A stretch of 64,000 nt of DNA from Bemisia tabaci (GCF_918797505.1 NC_092801.1:8494001-8558000); one strand, 5' to 3'. Numbered from the stretch's first letter, positions 1 through 11,426 are shown. The notes: a model not told the origin generated them from the sequence alone. Made by a program: numbers and translations.

Positions 1-101
1 GGCCGCCGGGGCCGCACAGTAGGTGGTCAATGGGGAAAAATTGGACATCGTTTCGAAATTTTAAAAGCTTGCGTCAGCGTTCCTTAAGCGGAAGAACGCA
101 A

Positions 102-342
102 CACTGGAAAAAAAACATTGGATCTAGAGTCGAGACTCTTGAAAACATTGACAAGAAGAAATACTTTTGATTCAATCAAATTTTTGCTTAAATCAAAAGG
201 AAATCCGCTCAAATTAAGAGACTTGGGTCTTGATTTAAGCAAAAATCCGATTGAATCAAGAGTATTTCTTCTTGTCGATGTTTTTAAGAGTCTCGACTGT
301 AGGTCCGATGTGTTTTTTTTTTTTTTTTTTTTTTTTCCAGTG
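102..342. mobile_element. Foldback element, family FB-A (copy 1)
   Basis: This near-perfect palindrome of about 240 bp begins CACTGGAAAAAA and ends in the inverse, TTTTTTCCAGTG, with a long T run at the right end. Both halves carry the words ATTGGATCTAGAGT and GATTCAATCA in mirror order, so the whole element folds on itself. It has no coding capacity; the short open frame it contains is a by-product of the repeat. Four more copies lie in the window at 13776, 17447, 21321 and 21730. Confidence 0.8.
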
Positions 343-893
343 AACGCCGTTCAAAGGCTGAAAAATTGACTTGAACAATTCAATGGTTTGCAGAAATATG
401 CGTTTGCAACTATTGTCCAAATTTTGTAACTTTCGTATGAAATGAAAAGAAAAATCGGTGAAATCTTTAACTAGGAATTTCCTAGGATTTTTTTTTTTTT
501 TTTAGTTAGATCCGTGCGGATTCAACTCAACGTAGGTTTTCTTTTGAGTTAAAAAGCGTCGTTTTGCTATCGTTAAGTTTACGTCAAAAAACGATGACAA
601 CCCAACTTTTTTAACTCAAAAAAAGCTGATTTTAAGTTAAGCGCACACGGATTTAACTAAAAATAAACGTTTTTCAGCGTTCCCCACTGTGGGCCGGGGC
701 GGATCCGAGCGGTAACGTATGAGGTCCGGGCGGTTCACGAACGAGAGCGTCCGTTTTCGTTGATGTCTTGCTCAAGCCGCCTTGATTAGGCTTTACGTAA
801 CGGCCGGCCGGCGAGCACTCGCGGAAACCGCGGGATCGCTCCCGTCGGACGCTCCGATTCGCGTGTCCCCCCCAAGTGATAGCCAACAGGACC
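343..893. other. Non-coding spacer, AT-rich then GC-rich
   Basis: No gene is recognised here. The first 320 bp are AT-rich with oligo-T/A runs and a weak inverted repeat around GATTCAACTCAA. From about 680 the base composition becomes sharply GC-rich and leads into the 159-bp tandem array. The open frame at 674-886 on the minus strand resembles no family I know. Confidence 0.5.
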
Positions 894-2040
894 GTAAGTG
901 CAGTTCCGTATGAGCCTTGGTCAGCACATGCTCTTACGGGTCTCGAGGTTCATCCTGGGCTGCACTTACGGCTCTTTTCCGTGACGCGAATCCCCTCGAA
1001 TGCTGTGATTCGCCCGACGCAGCGTGTCCTCCCGAAGCGAGTCGTAAGTGCAATTCCATATGAGCCATGGTTAGCACATGCTCTTACGAATCTCGAGGCT
1101 CATCCTGGATTGCACTTACGGCTTTATACCGTAACGGACACTTTCCCTGTCCCGTTGGACGCTGCGATCCGCCCGGCGCAGCGTGTCCCCTCGAAGAGAC
1201 CCGTAAGTACAGTTCCATATGAGAAATGGTTAGCACATGCGCTTACGGATTTGGAGGCTCATCCTGGATTGCACTTACGGCTTTATACCGTAACGGACAC
1301 TTTCCCTGTCCCGTTGGACGCTGCGATCCGCCCGGCGCAGCGTGTCCCCTCGAAGAGACCCGTAAGTACAGTTCCATATGAGAAATGGTTAGCACATGCG
1401 CTTACGGATTTGGAGGCTCATCCTGGATTGCACTTACGGCTTTATACCGTAACGGACACTTTCCCTGTCCCGTTGGACGCTGCGATCCGCCCGGCGCAGC
1501 GTGTCCCCTCGAAGAGACCCGTAGGTACAGTTCCATATGAGAAATGGTTAGCACATGCGCTTACGGATTTGGAGGCTCATCCTGGACTGCACATACGACT
1601 CTATACCGTAACGGACGCTTCCCCTGTCCCGTTCTGCCGTGCTAAGGAAGAACGTCGTATGAACATTCGAGAGTTGCCAAATTTCCTTCACTAAAATGTT
1701 CATTTTTGAGAAAATTTATGAATATTTTTCATTGAAAATTTCAGAAACTTTAGCTGAAATTGCGAACAAAATTAACTGAAAAATTGGAAGAAAAATATTC
1801 ATAAGTTTTCCGGGAAATTTGTGTTTTGTCAAAGGAAATATGGCAACGCCTGAAGGCTCATACGGCGTTCTTCCTTAGCACGGCAGCGTTGGACGCTGAG
1901 ATTCGCCCCGCGCAGCGTGTCCCTTCGAAGTGATAGCGAAGAGACCCGTAAGTGCAGTTCCGTATGAGTCACGGTTAGCAAATGATTTTACAGATCTCGA
2001 GGCTCATCCTGGACTGCACTTACGGCTCTACTCCGTAACG
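894..2040 (+). repeat. 159-bp tandem repeat array (five units plus a displaced sixth)
   Basis: Units begin with GTAAGTGCAG or a close variant at 894, 1044, 1203, 1362 and 1521. Spacings are 150, 159, 159 and 159 bp, and the third to fifth units are almost identical. A sixth, diverged unit begins at 1948 and has been separated from the fifth by a MITE at 1634-1886. Because 159 is divisible by three, the plus strand stays open for 272 codons (876-1694). That ORF has no recognisable domain and is best read as a product of the repeat length, although unknown coding cannot be excluded. Confidence 0.8.
1634..1886. mobile_element. MITE family M1 (copy 1), with 4-bp target duplication CGTT
   Basis: The element is 253 bp with terminal inverted repeats that begin CTGCCGTGCTAAGGAAGAAC and end in the inverse. 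It is flanked by CGTT at 1630-1633 and 1887-1890, and it sits inside the fifth unit of the tandem array, so the array is older. The interior is AT-rich with no ORF. A 4-bp duplication excludes the TA (mariner) and 8-bp (hAT) classes; Sola-type transposons are one known group with 4-bp duplications, but that link is only inference. Confidence 0.85.
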
Positions 2041-2592
2041 CGGCAGTGCAATGGATAGTACTCGCACGACACGATCGGAATGAGGCCTTCGAAATGAGCG
2101 ATCGATGCGACCGTCGTGTGACAAAATACTCCGGTTTGAGACGTCTTGATATTCCTGGATGCGTTCTCAGGTTATCGCCGATCATACTGATTTTATCATA
2201 GAAAACGTTGGAATATACGAGTTTGGGTATCGTATGCTTTCAATTTTCTCTGAAAGGGAGAAAAATTAAAAGTTGCACAATCTGAAAAACAACTCGGACC
2301 ACTTGGTTCTTTCCTACTTGACACGGACAAGGATATAGCCATTTTTATTCATTTCTTTTCACCTACAGACCATTTATTGACACTACTACACAGAAGAAAA
2401 ACGCCGCATGAACCTCCGTCAGTTGCCAACTTTTTTTCATTAAATACGAATTTCCGGAAAAAACTGCGAATACTTTTTGCGTTCAATTTTTCAGGGAATT
2501 TTAAGGTGGTTATATTTAGATTCTCTGAAATTTGCAAGGTGAAATATTCATAACTATCTTCAAAAATTAGCAAAAAAACATTTAAAAGTAGA
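2041..2592. other. Non-coding stretch with degenerate MITE M1 remnant
   Basis: No gene is visible. The part around 2392-2590 resembles M1 internal sequence (AAAAACGCCGCATGAACCTC, then AT-rich DNA), but it lacks the second inverted terminus, so it looks like a decayed copy. Confidence 0.4.
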
Positions 2593-3395
2593 TTGAAAAA
2601 AAATCCGGCCGTGGAAGCCGTACTTGCCTACGGGCTACATAGACATACCGTCCGCGTTCCGGGCGTAGCATCCGGAGCAATTGAGGCACTGGATGCGAAA
2701 AGGGCACTTCCCGATTGCAGTGTTTCAGAATCTCTGTTGCTAATTAATCCCTTGGAGAAGAATTTATTGCGTAATTTTGCCAGAAGTCTTTCCATAGAAA
2801 ATTGTAGAATCATAAGGAATATTCAGTGTAATTTTAAGTGAAATGGATGCGTTCACTTTCCTTACAATGATTGAAATATTAGAGGAGACTCTGAAACACT
2901 GCAACCGAGAAGTGTCCCTTTCGCATCCAGTGCCTTGATTGAAGCTACGGCTTCAGCACCCGAAACTTTCGGCCTCTGAGACCGGAACGGACGGTACACG
3001 GAGAAAAAAACTTCGTGCGTGCTTCCGAAGTTTAGGTCATATGGATCTCTGAAGTTTTCGGATTGAGCATCTGAACACTTTAGGTCTAGCTGTCGAGGTT
3101 CGGATCAAACATCTGGAACTTCAGTTCTTACATCTGAAGTACTTCGGTTTTCACATCCGAAAGACTTCGGTTCTCACATCCGAAAAACTTCGGTTCTCAC
3201 ATCTGAAGTACTTCAGCTGTAAGAACTGAAGTTTCAGATGTGTGATCCGAACCTCGACAGCTAGACCTAAAAAGTTCAGATGCTCAATCCGAAAACTTCC
3301 CGAGATCCATATGGCCTAAACTTCGGGTCTCACGCACGAGGTTTTCTTCTCCGTGTGCATAGCCCGTACCTTTCTCTTTCAGTGTGTATTTCCAA
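2593..3395. mobile_element. Foldback family FB-B (copy 1) split by a nested foldback
   Basis: The left part starts GAAAAAAAATCCGGCCGTG and carries the words CATACCGTCCGCGTTCCGGG. The matching inverse words resume at 2970-2993 (CCGGAACGGACGGTA) and, after an interruption, at 3358-3395 (GCATAGCCCGTAC and TTTCAGTG). The interruption at 2994-3357 is a different palindrome. The element ends about 40 bp before the splice acceptor that precedes the start codon at 3435, so it occupies the immediate upstream intron of that gene. Confidence 0.7.
2994..3357. mobile_element. Foldback family FB-C nested in FB-B
   Basis: This 360-bp palindrome has termini CACGGAGAAAAAAAC and TTTTCTTCTCCGTG. Its arms contain alternating words such as CATCTGAAGTACTTC and CACATCCGAA in mirror order, giving a long, nearly complete hairpin. 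It interrupts the FB-B element, which is therefore older. No coding capacity. Confidence 0.75.
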
Positions 3396-3434
3396 GTTCA
3401 GCTCCTAAAATCAACTTTCGACCTCCTGTTTCAG

Positions 3435-6400
3435 ATGCTATTGGGGAAGGCAGCGCTCCTCAGCATACTGATAGCAGCCCTCACAGGAGCGACCGGAGAG
3501 CCAGCATTCGGCGGGAGCCGAGCGGAGGATGACGGAGCGGCCGGACGCCCGACCGCCGCCGCGGAGCCGGAGCCGGCGGCGGCGCGCGCCACCCTCGACC
3601 GGCATCGGGCGCCGGAGACGACGCCGACCCCGCCCGCCGCCACGCGCGCCCCCTTCCGCGGCAGCGCCAAGTTTGTAAATAACATAGCCACCACTAATCA
3701 AGGTTACGATTATAAACCCGTTAGCTTAAGTAGTAGACAACCCTCGCGGCGCCCCATGACGCCCGAGACCCCGAAACGGAAGACTCCCAGTCAGAGGACA
3801 CTTAGTTTAAGTAGAACACAACCCGAGAATGATACGAGTCAGTCATCCCCCGGAGAGCAGAGAGAACACAGGTCTTCATCGCCGGTTAGACCGTACGACA
3901 CGCGACCTGGAAGAACACAACCCGAGAATGATACGAGTCAGTCATCCCCCGGAGAGCAGAGAGAACACAGGTCTTCATCACTGGTTAGACCGTACGACAC
4001 GCGACCAGGGAGAACACAACCCGAGAATGATACGAGTCAGTCATCCCCCGGAGAGCAGAGAGAACACAGATCTTCATCGCCGGTTAGACCGTACGACACA
4101 CGACCAGGAAGAACACAACCCGAGAATGATCCGAGTCAGTCATCCCCCGGAGAGCAAAGAGAACACAGATCTTCATCACTGGTTAGACCGTACGACACGC
4201 GACCTGGGAGAACACAACCCGATACACAGAATGATCCGAGTCAGTCATCCCCGGAGAGCAAAGAGAACACAGGTCTTCATCCCCAGTGAGAGCGTACGAC
4301 ACGCAACCCGGGCGATCAACCACATCGCGTCCGGTCCGGACGAGAGGAACAACCGAATCGAGAAAGGAAGAGGAGAGCACGACTAGGTATTCATCGATAC
4401 GCAGACCGTACGACAGAGTCATAGGTAATAACGAAAGACAGGTAGCACCCGACGAAACGGTGACGCAGTCGACCAAACAAAGAACGTATGACAAATCTAT
4501 AAGTTTAAACGATAGGAGGACGAGTGAGACACCGCCGGTTGAGACTTCAAACTCGGACTCCGACGGGGATTCGCTTCGGTTAAGTAGGGAATCGACTCGG
4601 AATTCCGAGATGATAGTGAGGACGATCGACGACCCTGCATCGCCGACGGTATCGAAACAACAAAAACTCAGGATTCTCGTCCGGTCGGACGCGAAGAAAT
4701 CGACGAAAAAGAACAAATACAGTGAACTAGTCAGAGCACCGACGTCCGAGAGGGTCGACGGAGAGTCGAGTACGAGAGACACCTCTGAGGAACCCGAAGT
4801 CGGTGGGAGTACAGAAGCAACTGCAGTCGGAAGGTTGAACAAGTTGACGTTCTTCAGGAATGGGGAGGAGATAAAAGGAGAAGACCTGGCGAAGAAGCGC
4901 GTCACAAGGCTGCAGAATCCAAGAGATTCGAATTCGGAGAAAGCTGTAGAGAGCTTGGAGCCGGCGAGCGCCAACGGAGGTAACGACAAGACCAACAGCT
5001 CGGCCGACGACGGAGACGAGGATAAGAAGACACTGTCGCAGCAAGTGGCGGACGGGAAGTACGGCTTAATCCACACGGAGCTGTTCTCAGTGAAGCCGAC
5101 TCGGCCAGGGATCATCAACTACGAGATCAACCCCGAAGTGCCAAAGGACAATGTAAATAATCTGGGGGGACTGAACGCCGAGGAGATCTGGTTGGCCGAG
5201 AACCACTTGCTCGTACTGTCCGGAGGCGGGTTCAGCGATCAGAATTCCCGGACGAGGTGGACGCCGATCGACAATTACCAAGCTCCACGCCGGCAAGTCA
5301 AAATCCCGGAAAGACCCAAAGTTCCTCCACCGTTTCCGGTCCAGCTCACGGACGACGGACCGATAGAGTTCCTGAAAGACGAGAACGGGACTGAACACAG
5401 GCCTCCTTTCTTCCCTCCCGATTTCAATCCTTTGGCTTTTCCTCCGCCGTTCCCTCCGAACGGTTCCTTCGACGGCGGCTTCCCTCCTCCGTTCCCAGTG
5501 CCACCTGGATTCTTTCCGGGAAACATAACGCCTGGAGCGTATCCTCCGTTTCCGCCTCCTTATCCCTTCCCGCCGAGTCTGCAAAATGACTCGAGGCCCT
5601 TGCCTCTTCCACCAAGACTGCCACCGAAGTTACCGTTCCTCCCGCCTCCGGGTAACGGAACGGAATTCGACGAGGACGATCCTGCTTTGTATTATCCGCC
5701 TCCTTATGATTTCTACTACCCCAAGGATAATCATTCCATAGTTCCTCCTGGTCCTCTGGTGCCGGGTATCGTGCTACCGCCGCCTCCAGATTTCTTCGCA
5801 CCGCTGAACGAAAAGCCGAAGAACAAGACCAAAACGAAGAGTAAAGCCCGCCCACGACCGAGCAATACGTATCTGCCACCGCCTCCACTTAAGAAAGTTC
5901 CTCAGATATTCCGGACTACGACCTCGACCACAACTTCGACCATCGCCACGACGACGGCAAAACCGATAGTGCACAATGACGTTACAACGCCGGAGTATTA
6001 TTACGTCCAAACAACGTCACCGAAGCCGATAGCAGATGATATAACCAATGAAATCACGCAAACCACCGTTTCTAACCCCAAATACAGCTTACCTATTGAG
6101 GAGAACGACTGGATGCCTATTCCTGCTCCTGTTCCTAGCTACATTACCGGTCCTAAAAAACCGGTTAAGGCGGGCATCGTCTACACATTCACTCACACTA
6201 CTCCCCCGGCGAGCAAACCTATTTTCCACGGCTATACATACGAAAAACCCAAAATACCTTTCAAGACGCCCGATTTAGATTTGTACTACAAACCACAACA
6301 AAACACAAAATACGACGACCAGCAAAGTTTTACTCCTTCGAACTTTTCTAATCAAATAAATAATGAACTTAACTTGGTTTACCCGGTGGATAATGACCCA

Positions 6401-8092
6401 CCAAGAGACCCCTCGTACGTCACCAGTACAGGATCTCCTTCGCCGCTTTATGACAGTCTACAATTTAAACATAACTTCAAAGACTACTTCGGAGGCACAC
6501 ACTTGAAAGGATCGAAAGGTTTCTTACAGTCAACGACCGACACTCCTTTCAAATCCTACAGTACAACATTACGTCCCTACGGAAAACCTAAGGCCTTGGA
6601 GGCTACATACTATTTCTACGAAGAGCCGAAAGAATCTTCAGACGAGTACACAGATGGCAAACACACTCACACCAAAGCGACGAGGAAGCCACACCATGCT
6701 TTTTACCCAACACCTGGGAACGGGTTCCATTCAAGTACACCCAGACCTATTTATCATCACGCTCAGTCCGACTACAACAGTGTAACTAGTACTACCACAC
6801 CCGCACCGGAGAAATACTATTACGTTGCTGATCTTAGCGATCCTGAGAAGTTTAATAGTGAGGAGAAATACAAACCGAGCATTTTCGACGAGACCCTTAA
6901 AAAACCACTCAAGTCTGAAGTAGGTTCAAGACCTATAGTAGAGTTCAGCTACAGTGCTCCTTCTTATTCAGGTGACAGTGGCGCCGGTCACCTGAGCGAC
7001 TATTTCAATTCGAAACCATTTTTCGACAGTCCTAAATTCGTGGTCACTCCGAAACCGGACAACGTCGTATACGTGCGCCCCGCGAGACCGACCCAGTCGC
7101 CGTTGGACGACTACTACAGTACGACTAAGCCACCTCGCGTTTTCAAGAGCGCGAACCGAACAGTAACGACCCAACAGACACCCTGGTACGGTCTCACGAA
7201 AGAACAGATAGCGACCGAAAATCCTTACTACGCTTTCTTCACGCACCAGGACGATGGTCTGATCGACGACATAACCAAAACGTACTTCACGATTTTCGGC
7301 CAGAAGATAAAAGCCACCCCTTCACCGGACATAGACGCGCCGAGGAAACATCCCCGACCGCATCAACCCAAGTCCGGAGCTCCGGCCCCACCTTTGCTCT
7401 TCAACGGTGCTATATATAGTTCGCCCAAGCCGAACTACATAGAACTGCCATATCAACCGGTGTCCCATCGCCCGGAGCACACGACTTCCAACTACGCGAC
7501 GTCCTCGGAAGACTACGGGGAGAACTTCCCGAATCGATACACGACCACTCGTCCTCCTCAGATCGCATTCCCGACGTTTTCATCCCCTCACGAGAACGTC
7601 CAATTCACGACCCCTAAACCTTTCTACCACGGGTCTTACGGTTCTGGGAATAAGCTGGTTCCTATCCAGTATTCGACGCCGCAACCGTCGGGCGACTCGA
7701 GTAACCATCACTTCAACCAGCGACCGATAAAAATCAGGCCCCCGGTGCTGTACAACGACGAACTCGTCAATTACAAGAGGCCTTTGCCGCCGATCAATCC
7801 GGACGCGGAGTTCATCGCTCCCCGTCCGTTCAGGAACAACAAATTCAAAGGCCGACCGAGACTCCCCAGCGGGACGAGTCAGATCATTTCTTATCGCTTG
7901 CCGGGCAATGGCGGGGGTCATTTCTACTTCTTGACGCCGCAAGAGGTACGGAATTTTGACCCGATCGAGCCGCTTGCTGGAGAGAACGGAGAAACTGAAG
8001 ACAAGGGCTACTTCAAGAGGGAGACTCATCGAACACTGGATGTGGAGCGAGGTGGGAAAGAAACGAAGGTTCAGCCGGTAGAAGTTAAATAG
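3435..8092 (+). CDS. Secreted Pro/Thr/Tyr-rich repeat protein, broken by a one-base frameshift
   Basis: The start is the ATG directly after a TTTCAG acceptor at 3434. It opens a signal peptide (Leu/Ala-rich core, about 20 residues, then GEP), so the product is probably secreted. A Pro/Ala/Arg-rich stretch follows, then five 33-residue repeats with core PENDTSQSSPGEQREHRSSS (3813-4290). In the last repeat a run of five C has become four (4249-4252), moving the frame. The remainder reads openly to a TAA at 8090-8092, giving about 1550 residues if the shift is disregarded. After the repeats come a charged region, a more ordered block (around 5050-5330, with HTELFSVKPTRPG), a PPFPP-rich segment (5310-5800), Thr/Tyr-rich spacers with PTTTRP-like words, and a C-terminal block with SYRLPGNGGGHFYFLTP (about 7880-7940). 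The composition suits an extracellular matrix or cuticle-associated protein, but I do not recognise the family. The frameshift may be an assembly error or a real lesion. Confidence 0.75.
3813..4290 (+). repeat. In-gene 99-bp tandem repeat (five units)
   Basis: Units starting AGAACACAACCCGAG lie at 3813, 3912, 4011, 4110 and 4209, an exact 99-bp period (33 codons). The fifth unit has a 6-bp insertion (ATACAC) and one missing C. All three plus-strand frames stay open through most of the array, so frame alone does not reveal a shift; the one-base loss is seen only by comparing units. Confidence 0.9.
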
Positions 8093-8233
8093 AGTAAGGC
8101 GAAACCAAGCCAGAGAACTCATGGTGGTGTTTGAGAATCTGAAAAATTTCAAGCATTCGTGGGTCGAGTCATCTGCCGATGACTGTAAAATAGAAGGCGA
8201 GGACTCGGTCATTTCAATGAACCGAGAGAATTG

Positions 8234-8473
8234 CTACTGGGCTACGGAAGAACGCTTTATAAGCCTTCAGACGTTGACAAATTTCTTTCGATAAAATATG
8301 AGTTTTTAGGAAAATCTATGAATATTTTACAGAGAATTTAACTCGCAATGTGATTTAAATTTTCTGGAAATTTCAAGAAAAAATATTCGGAGCTCTCCTC
8401 AAAAATAAGTATCTTATCGGAGCAAATGTGGCAAGTCTCGATTGTTCATGCGACGTTTTTCCTAGCACGGCAG
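8234..8473. mobile_element. MITE family M1 (copy 2)
   Basis: The left terminus (GGCTACGGAAGAACGCTTTA) is diverged. The right terminus matches the family (CGACGTTTTTCCTAGCACGG, then CAG). The AT-rich interior has the same order of words as the copy at 1634 (TATGAATATTTT, then AATTTCAAG). It lies just downstream of the stop codon of the secreted-protein gene and may fall in its 3' UTR. Confidence 0.7.
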
Positions 8474-8730
8474 ATTACGCCTCCCCACAAATCAAAAGAC
8501 TGCGACTTGATGATCCAGCTGAGATGAAGGATCAGAAGTTTGGATTTTCGTGTTTTTGCATAGAGCAAAGATCGCGAATGGCAAAGTCTTCTACACTAGT
8601 AAATTTAAGTCTTGGGATTTCGTCTGTAATGTCTGCTTGCGTAGGACACAAAGCAATCGTTCTTCTCTCAACTGGATGCACTGCGATGAAGCACTACGTT
8701 TAGTTGATAACTAACGACAGATCGTCGTTC

Positions 8731-8975
8731 CTCTGACGTCAGGGCGAGTCTAGATTTCCAGATGAGCCCCAGAAAGCGTGGATTTTTATGTGAAACAGGG
8801 CTCACGGGATAATTGGACTGCATTTTGCAATTTGGAGCTATAAATTCTGGCTCATCTAAAAAAACACTTATGTGCATAGGAAAACTAATGGCACATACGT
8901 TGTTTTTAAACCGGGCCAGAATTTATAGTTCCTAATTGCAAAATGTAGTCCAATTGAGATGCGCCCTTCCGCTAG
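8731..8975. mobile_element. Foldback element with GCTATAAATTCTGG arms
   Basis: The left arm (8811-8856, GACTGCATTTTGCAATTTGG then TATAAATTCTGG) is mirrored at 8914-8956 (CCAGAATTTATAG then CAAAATGTAGTCC). An outer word CCTCTGACGTCAGGGCG at 8731 recurs in similar form at about 21696 and 62190, so this belongs to a dispersed family. Confidence 0.55.
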
Positions 8976-9200
8976 GGGGCGACAAGATAAGGACGCTTAT
9001 TCTTCTGGACCAGGACATGTATGATACGATTTTAGAATAACTTCAGTGCATTGACTTACGACTGCAACGATAAGAAAAGAAATTAGACATGATCACTTAC
9101 AGCTTCTACAGCGACTTGTGCCAAATAATTTTATTTCCTGCCCTCCCTTCTGATTTTTATACTTCAGCCAGAGAGATAATACCTCAGTGCTACAATAAAA

Positions 9201-10484
9201 ACTCTAGTTTCCCAAATCCTTTAAAAAAAACTGCAAGCTACTATGACGTTTGTGGAATGATTTAGTAATCATAAGATACTTCTCTGAACATAAAAGACTA
9301 CCTTCAGAGTAAGTGCCTAGAATAATGATCATTGACCATCTTATTATTGTTTAATCAGCCGAATTGATGTTCGTTAGGTCTCGCTTTTTGACACCACAAA
9401 AACAGAACACCCCTTGGACAGTTTCTTTGATGAGACTATAAAGCAACGCTGACTTTTGTGACGAGGACACGTCATTGACAGTGGCGAGGCGTGAATAATC
9501 GATTATTGATCTTCCCCCATTTGAACCTATGGCAAAGAATCGATTATTAAGGCGTTCTTTTCGAACATCCCCTTTATCGATCCTTTCCCAGGAAAATGGC
9601 AGGTCAATCGATACATCGCAAAGCACGCCGCGCCACTGATCATTGACCTTACAAATTCAACGCATTCTTTGAGTCCACGTGTTTTCGCAAACTAAACAGC
9701 ATGACATTAATTTTTTACCTCATTAATTGAGAGCTCAAAGATATTACATAAATTCTGATCATTTTACAGCTTCAAGATCGAATGATCATCTGAAATTCGG
9801 CGTTTCGGCTGAATCTAACTTTGAGACTCAATTGATGTCTTTTTATAATTATACTTGAATTGTGATACATTTATTTTTAAAATCAATGCAAAATATCTGT
9901 TGCATGTTATATTGGTTGATGTAAAAATATAAAAAATAAACGTGATGTAAAATACATGAAAAATGCAGTTTGACAGTTATTTCCTTACACTCCAAAAACC
10001 ACGCCTTTATTACGTTGAATTTCTTTGTTAAAATTGGTAAGTGAGTGCTTCAGTCTTCTGGCAACAGAATTGCGATCTCAAATTTGGAGAAAAATGACGA
10101 GTAGCTGAAAAAATTGAACCAATTGATGCCATATGTCGCATGCCGTTCTGACACGAAATATGGCGTCCATCGAATCACCTTAATTCAACATGAGAGATAC
10201 GCATAATTTGAAGAATAAGGCAACATTGGACAAGCTCGCCGGTTAATTGCTCCAGTTCAAATTCACTAGTAAATTGCGCGCGCGCGAGTTGTAGGTGCAT
10301 AAAAACTTCCAACTGTCGAACGCGGGTCCATTTTTAGAACTTGTCTTTTAAATCGCATTTTTAATGCGCGGCTTTACAGCTCCGTGCTCGCCGCCCGGGT
10401 CCGGGTGACTTTCGAGCGGGGCGGATAGAAATGTCCGAGCACTCGCCTGTCCGCCGTTAATTGCCCCTTGAAAGGTGGACTGCA
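9201..10484. other. Non-coding, with two dispersed repeat pieces
   Basis: No gene is seen. Positions 9500-9640 (GAATCGATTATTAAGG to GGTCAATCGA) resemble 24150-24290 and form one dispersed repeat. Positions 9985-10184 are a single arm of the palindrome found complete at 62378-62820, sharing CCACGCCTTTATTACGTTG and GGCGTCCATCGAATCACC. Confidence 0.55.
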
Positions 10485-10737
10485 CTGTCGTGCTAAGGAA
10501 AAACGCCGTATGGACCTTCAAGCGTTGCCAAATTTCCTCTGGTAAAATGCGAATTTATTGGGGAAATTTGAAATATTTTTATTCAAATTCTTCAGACTAT
10601 TTTGTTCGCAATTCAATATAAGATACCTGAAAATTTTAAGGAAAAATATGCATAACATTCCTTAAAAATAAACATTTTATCGAAGGTAATTTGGCAAAGC
10701 TCGAATGTTCATACGGCGTTCTGTCTTAGCACGGTAG
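10485..10737. mobile_element. MITE family M1 (copy 3)
   Basis: This copy is 253 bp, the same length as the copy at 1634. Its termini are CTGTCGTGCTAAGGAAAAAC and the inverse ending TCTTAGCACGGTAG. The flanks are TGCA and TACA, a one-mismatch 4-bp duplication, which agrees with the CGTT and CATT seen at other copies. Confidence 0.8.
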
Positions 10738-10920
10738 TACAAGATCGCTGGGCTGGGCACTGGGGATGGCTAAACGAGGAAAAGACTGCTTCGAGAAAAT
10801 ATGTATGAGAATCAAGAAGCTCACCATATCATCACAATACTGCCGGATACTTTTAAAGGATAGTTCGACGTTTCAAAATTTCCGCAGCCATTTTATTATT
10901 TATTTATTTATTTCTTTTAA

Positions 10921-11426
10921 CCCTTTCATTACCACGCACGGATATATCCGTGCAGCGCAAAGCGCTTCCCCCGCGCCACTCACGGATATATCCGTGATTT
11001 GACCCTGCCGTGTTCATCTCCCTCTAGCTGTACTCGATATGAACCGAATTCAACATGTGAGTAGTGCTATCTATCCGGAAATAGATGAACTACAACGCTG
11101 GCTTGTTTTTATGTTGATCCGCTAGATAGCGCGCGCACTGTATGACCGGGATAGTTTGATCCGCGCGCGAGGAAATTTATACAAAATTGGTTCATGGTTA
11201 TGTCGTTGTTTTTCGATCGTATAGGATTATTTTGTGCATTTCTTTTGAAGTACGTTTACTCTATAACCTATCAAGATCATCTGTACAAAATTTCAAGTTG
11301 CTGGGATGAGCAGGGAACACATAACAGTAAGAATACTGGAACATCAATTACACAGCAAGCGCGCAGAAAAATAACCCGGTTTCTGGGGACGGGTCACCTG
11401 CTAGGTAACTTGGTAATGAAAAGGTT
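10921..11426. mobile_element. piggyBac-type non-autonomous element with TTAA duplication
   Basis: TTAA at 10917-10920 and 11427-11430 flank a 506-bp segment whose ends are CCCTTTCATTACC and GGTAATGAAAAGGTT. TTAA duplication with CCY-type termini is characteristic of piggyBac elements. Near the left end are two copies of the palindrome CACGGATATATCCGTG or its close variant (about 10936 and 10980). There is no transposase. The flanking DNA recurs without the insert around 12340-12450. Confidence 0.75.

Larger units (their letters stand above)
8093..9200. other. 3' flank of the secreted-protein gene, mostly transposon
   Basis: About 140 bp after the stop codon a MITE begins (8234). An AATAAA word occurs near 9196, which could serve as a polyadenylation signal for a long 3' UTR. 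No further gene is visible. Confidence 0.4.

Noticed and set aside
118..369. Short ORFs inside FB-A foldbacks (also at 13910, 17580, 21320, 21702)
   Set aside because: They are the same palindromic repeat translated in various frames, with no independent coding evidence.
876..1694. 272-codon plus-strand ORF as a gene
   Set aside because: It lies wholly in a 159-bp tandem array whose period is a multiple of three. No domain or start context supports it.
3829..4386. 185-codon ORF in a third frame of the 99-bp array
   Set aside because: It is an alternative frame of the same repeat and encodes only a repeat by-product; it ends soon after the array.
4183..5118. 311-codon minus-strand ORF opposite the secreted-protein gene
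   Set aside because: It is antisense to a well-supported, compositionally biased coding region, where long antisense frames are expected.
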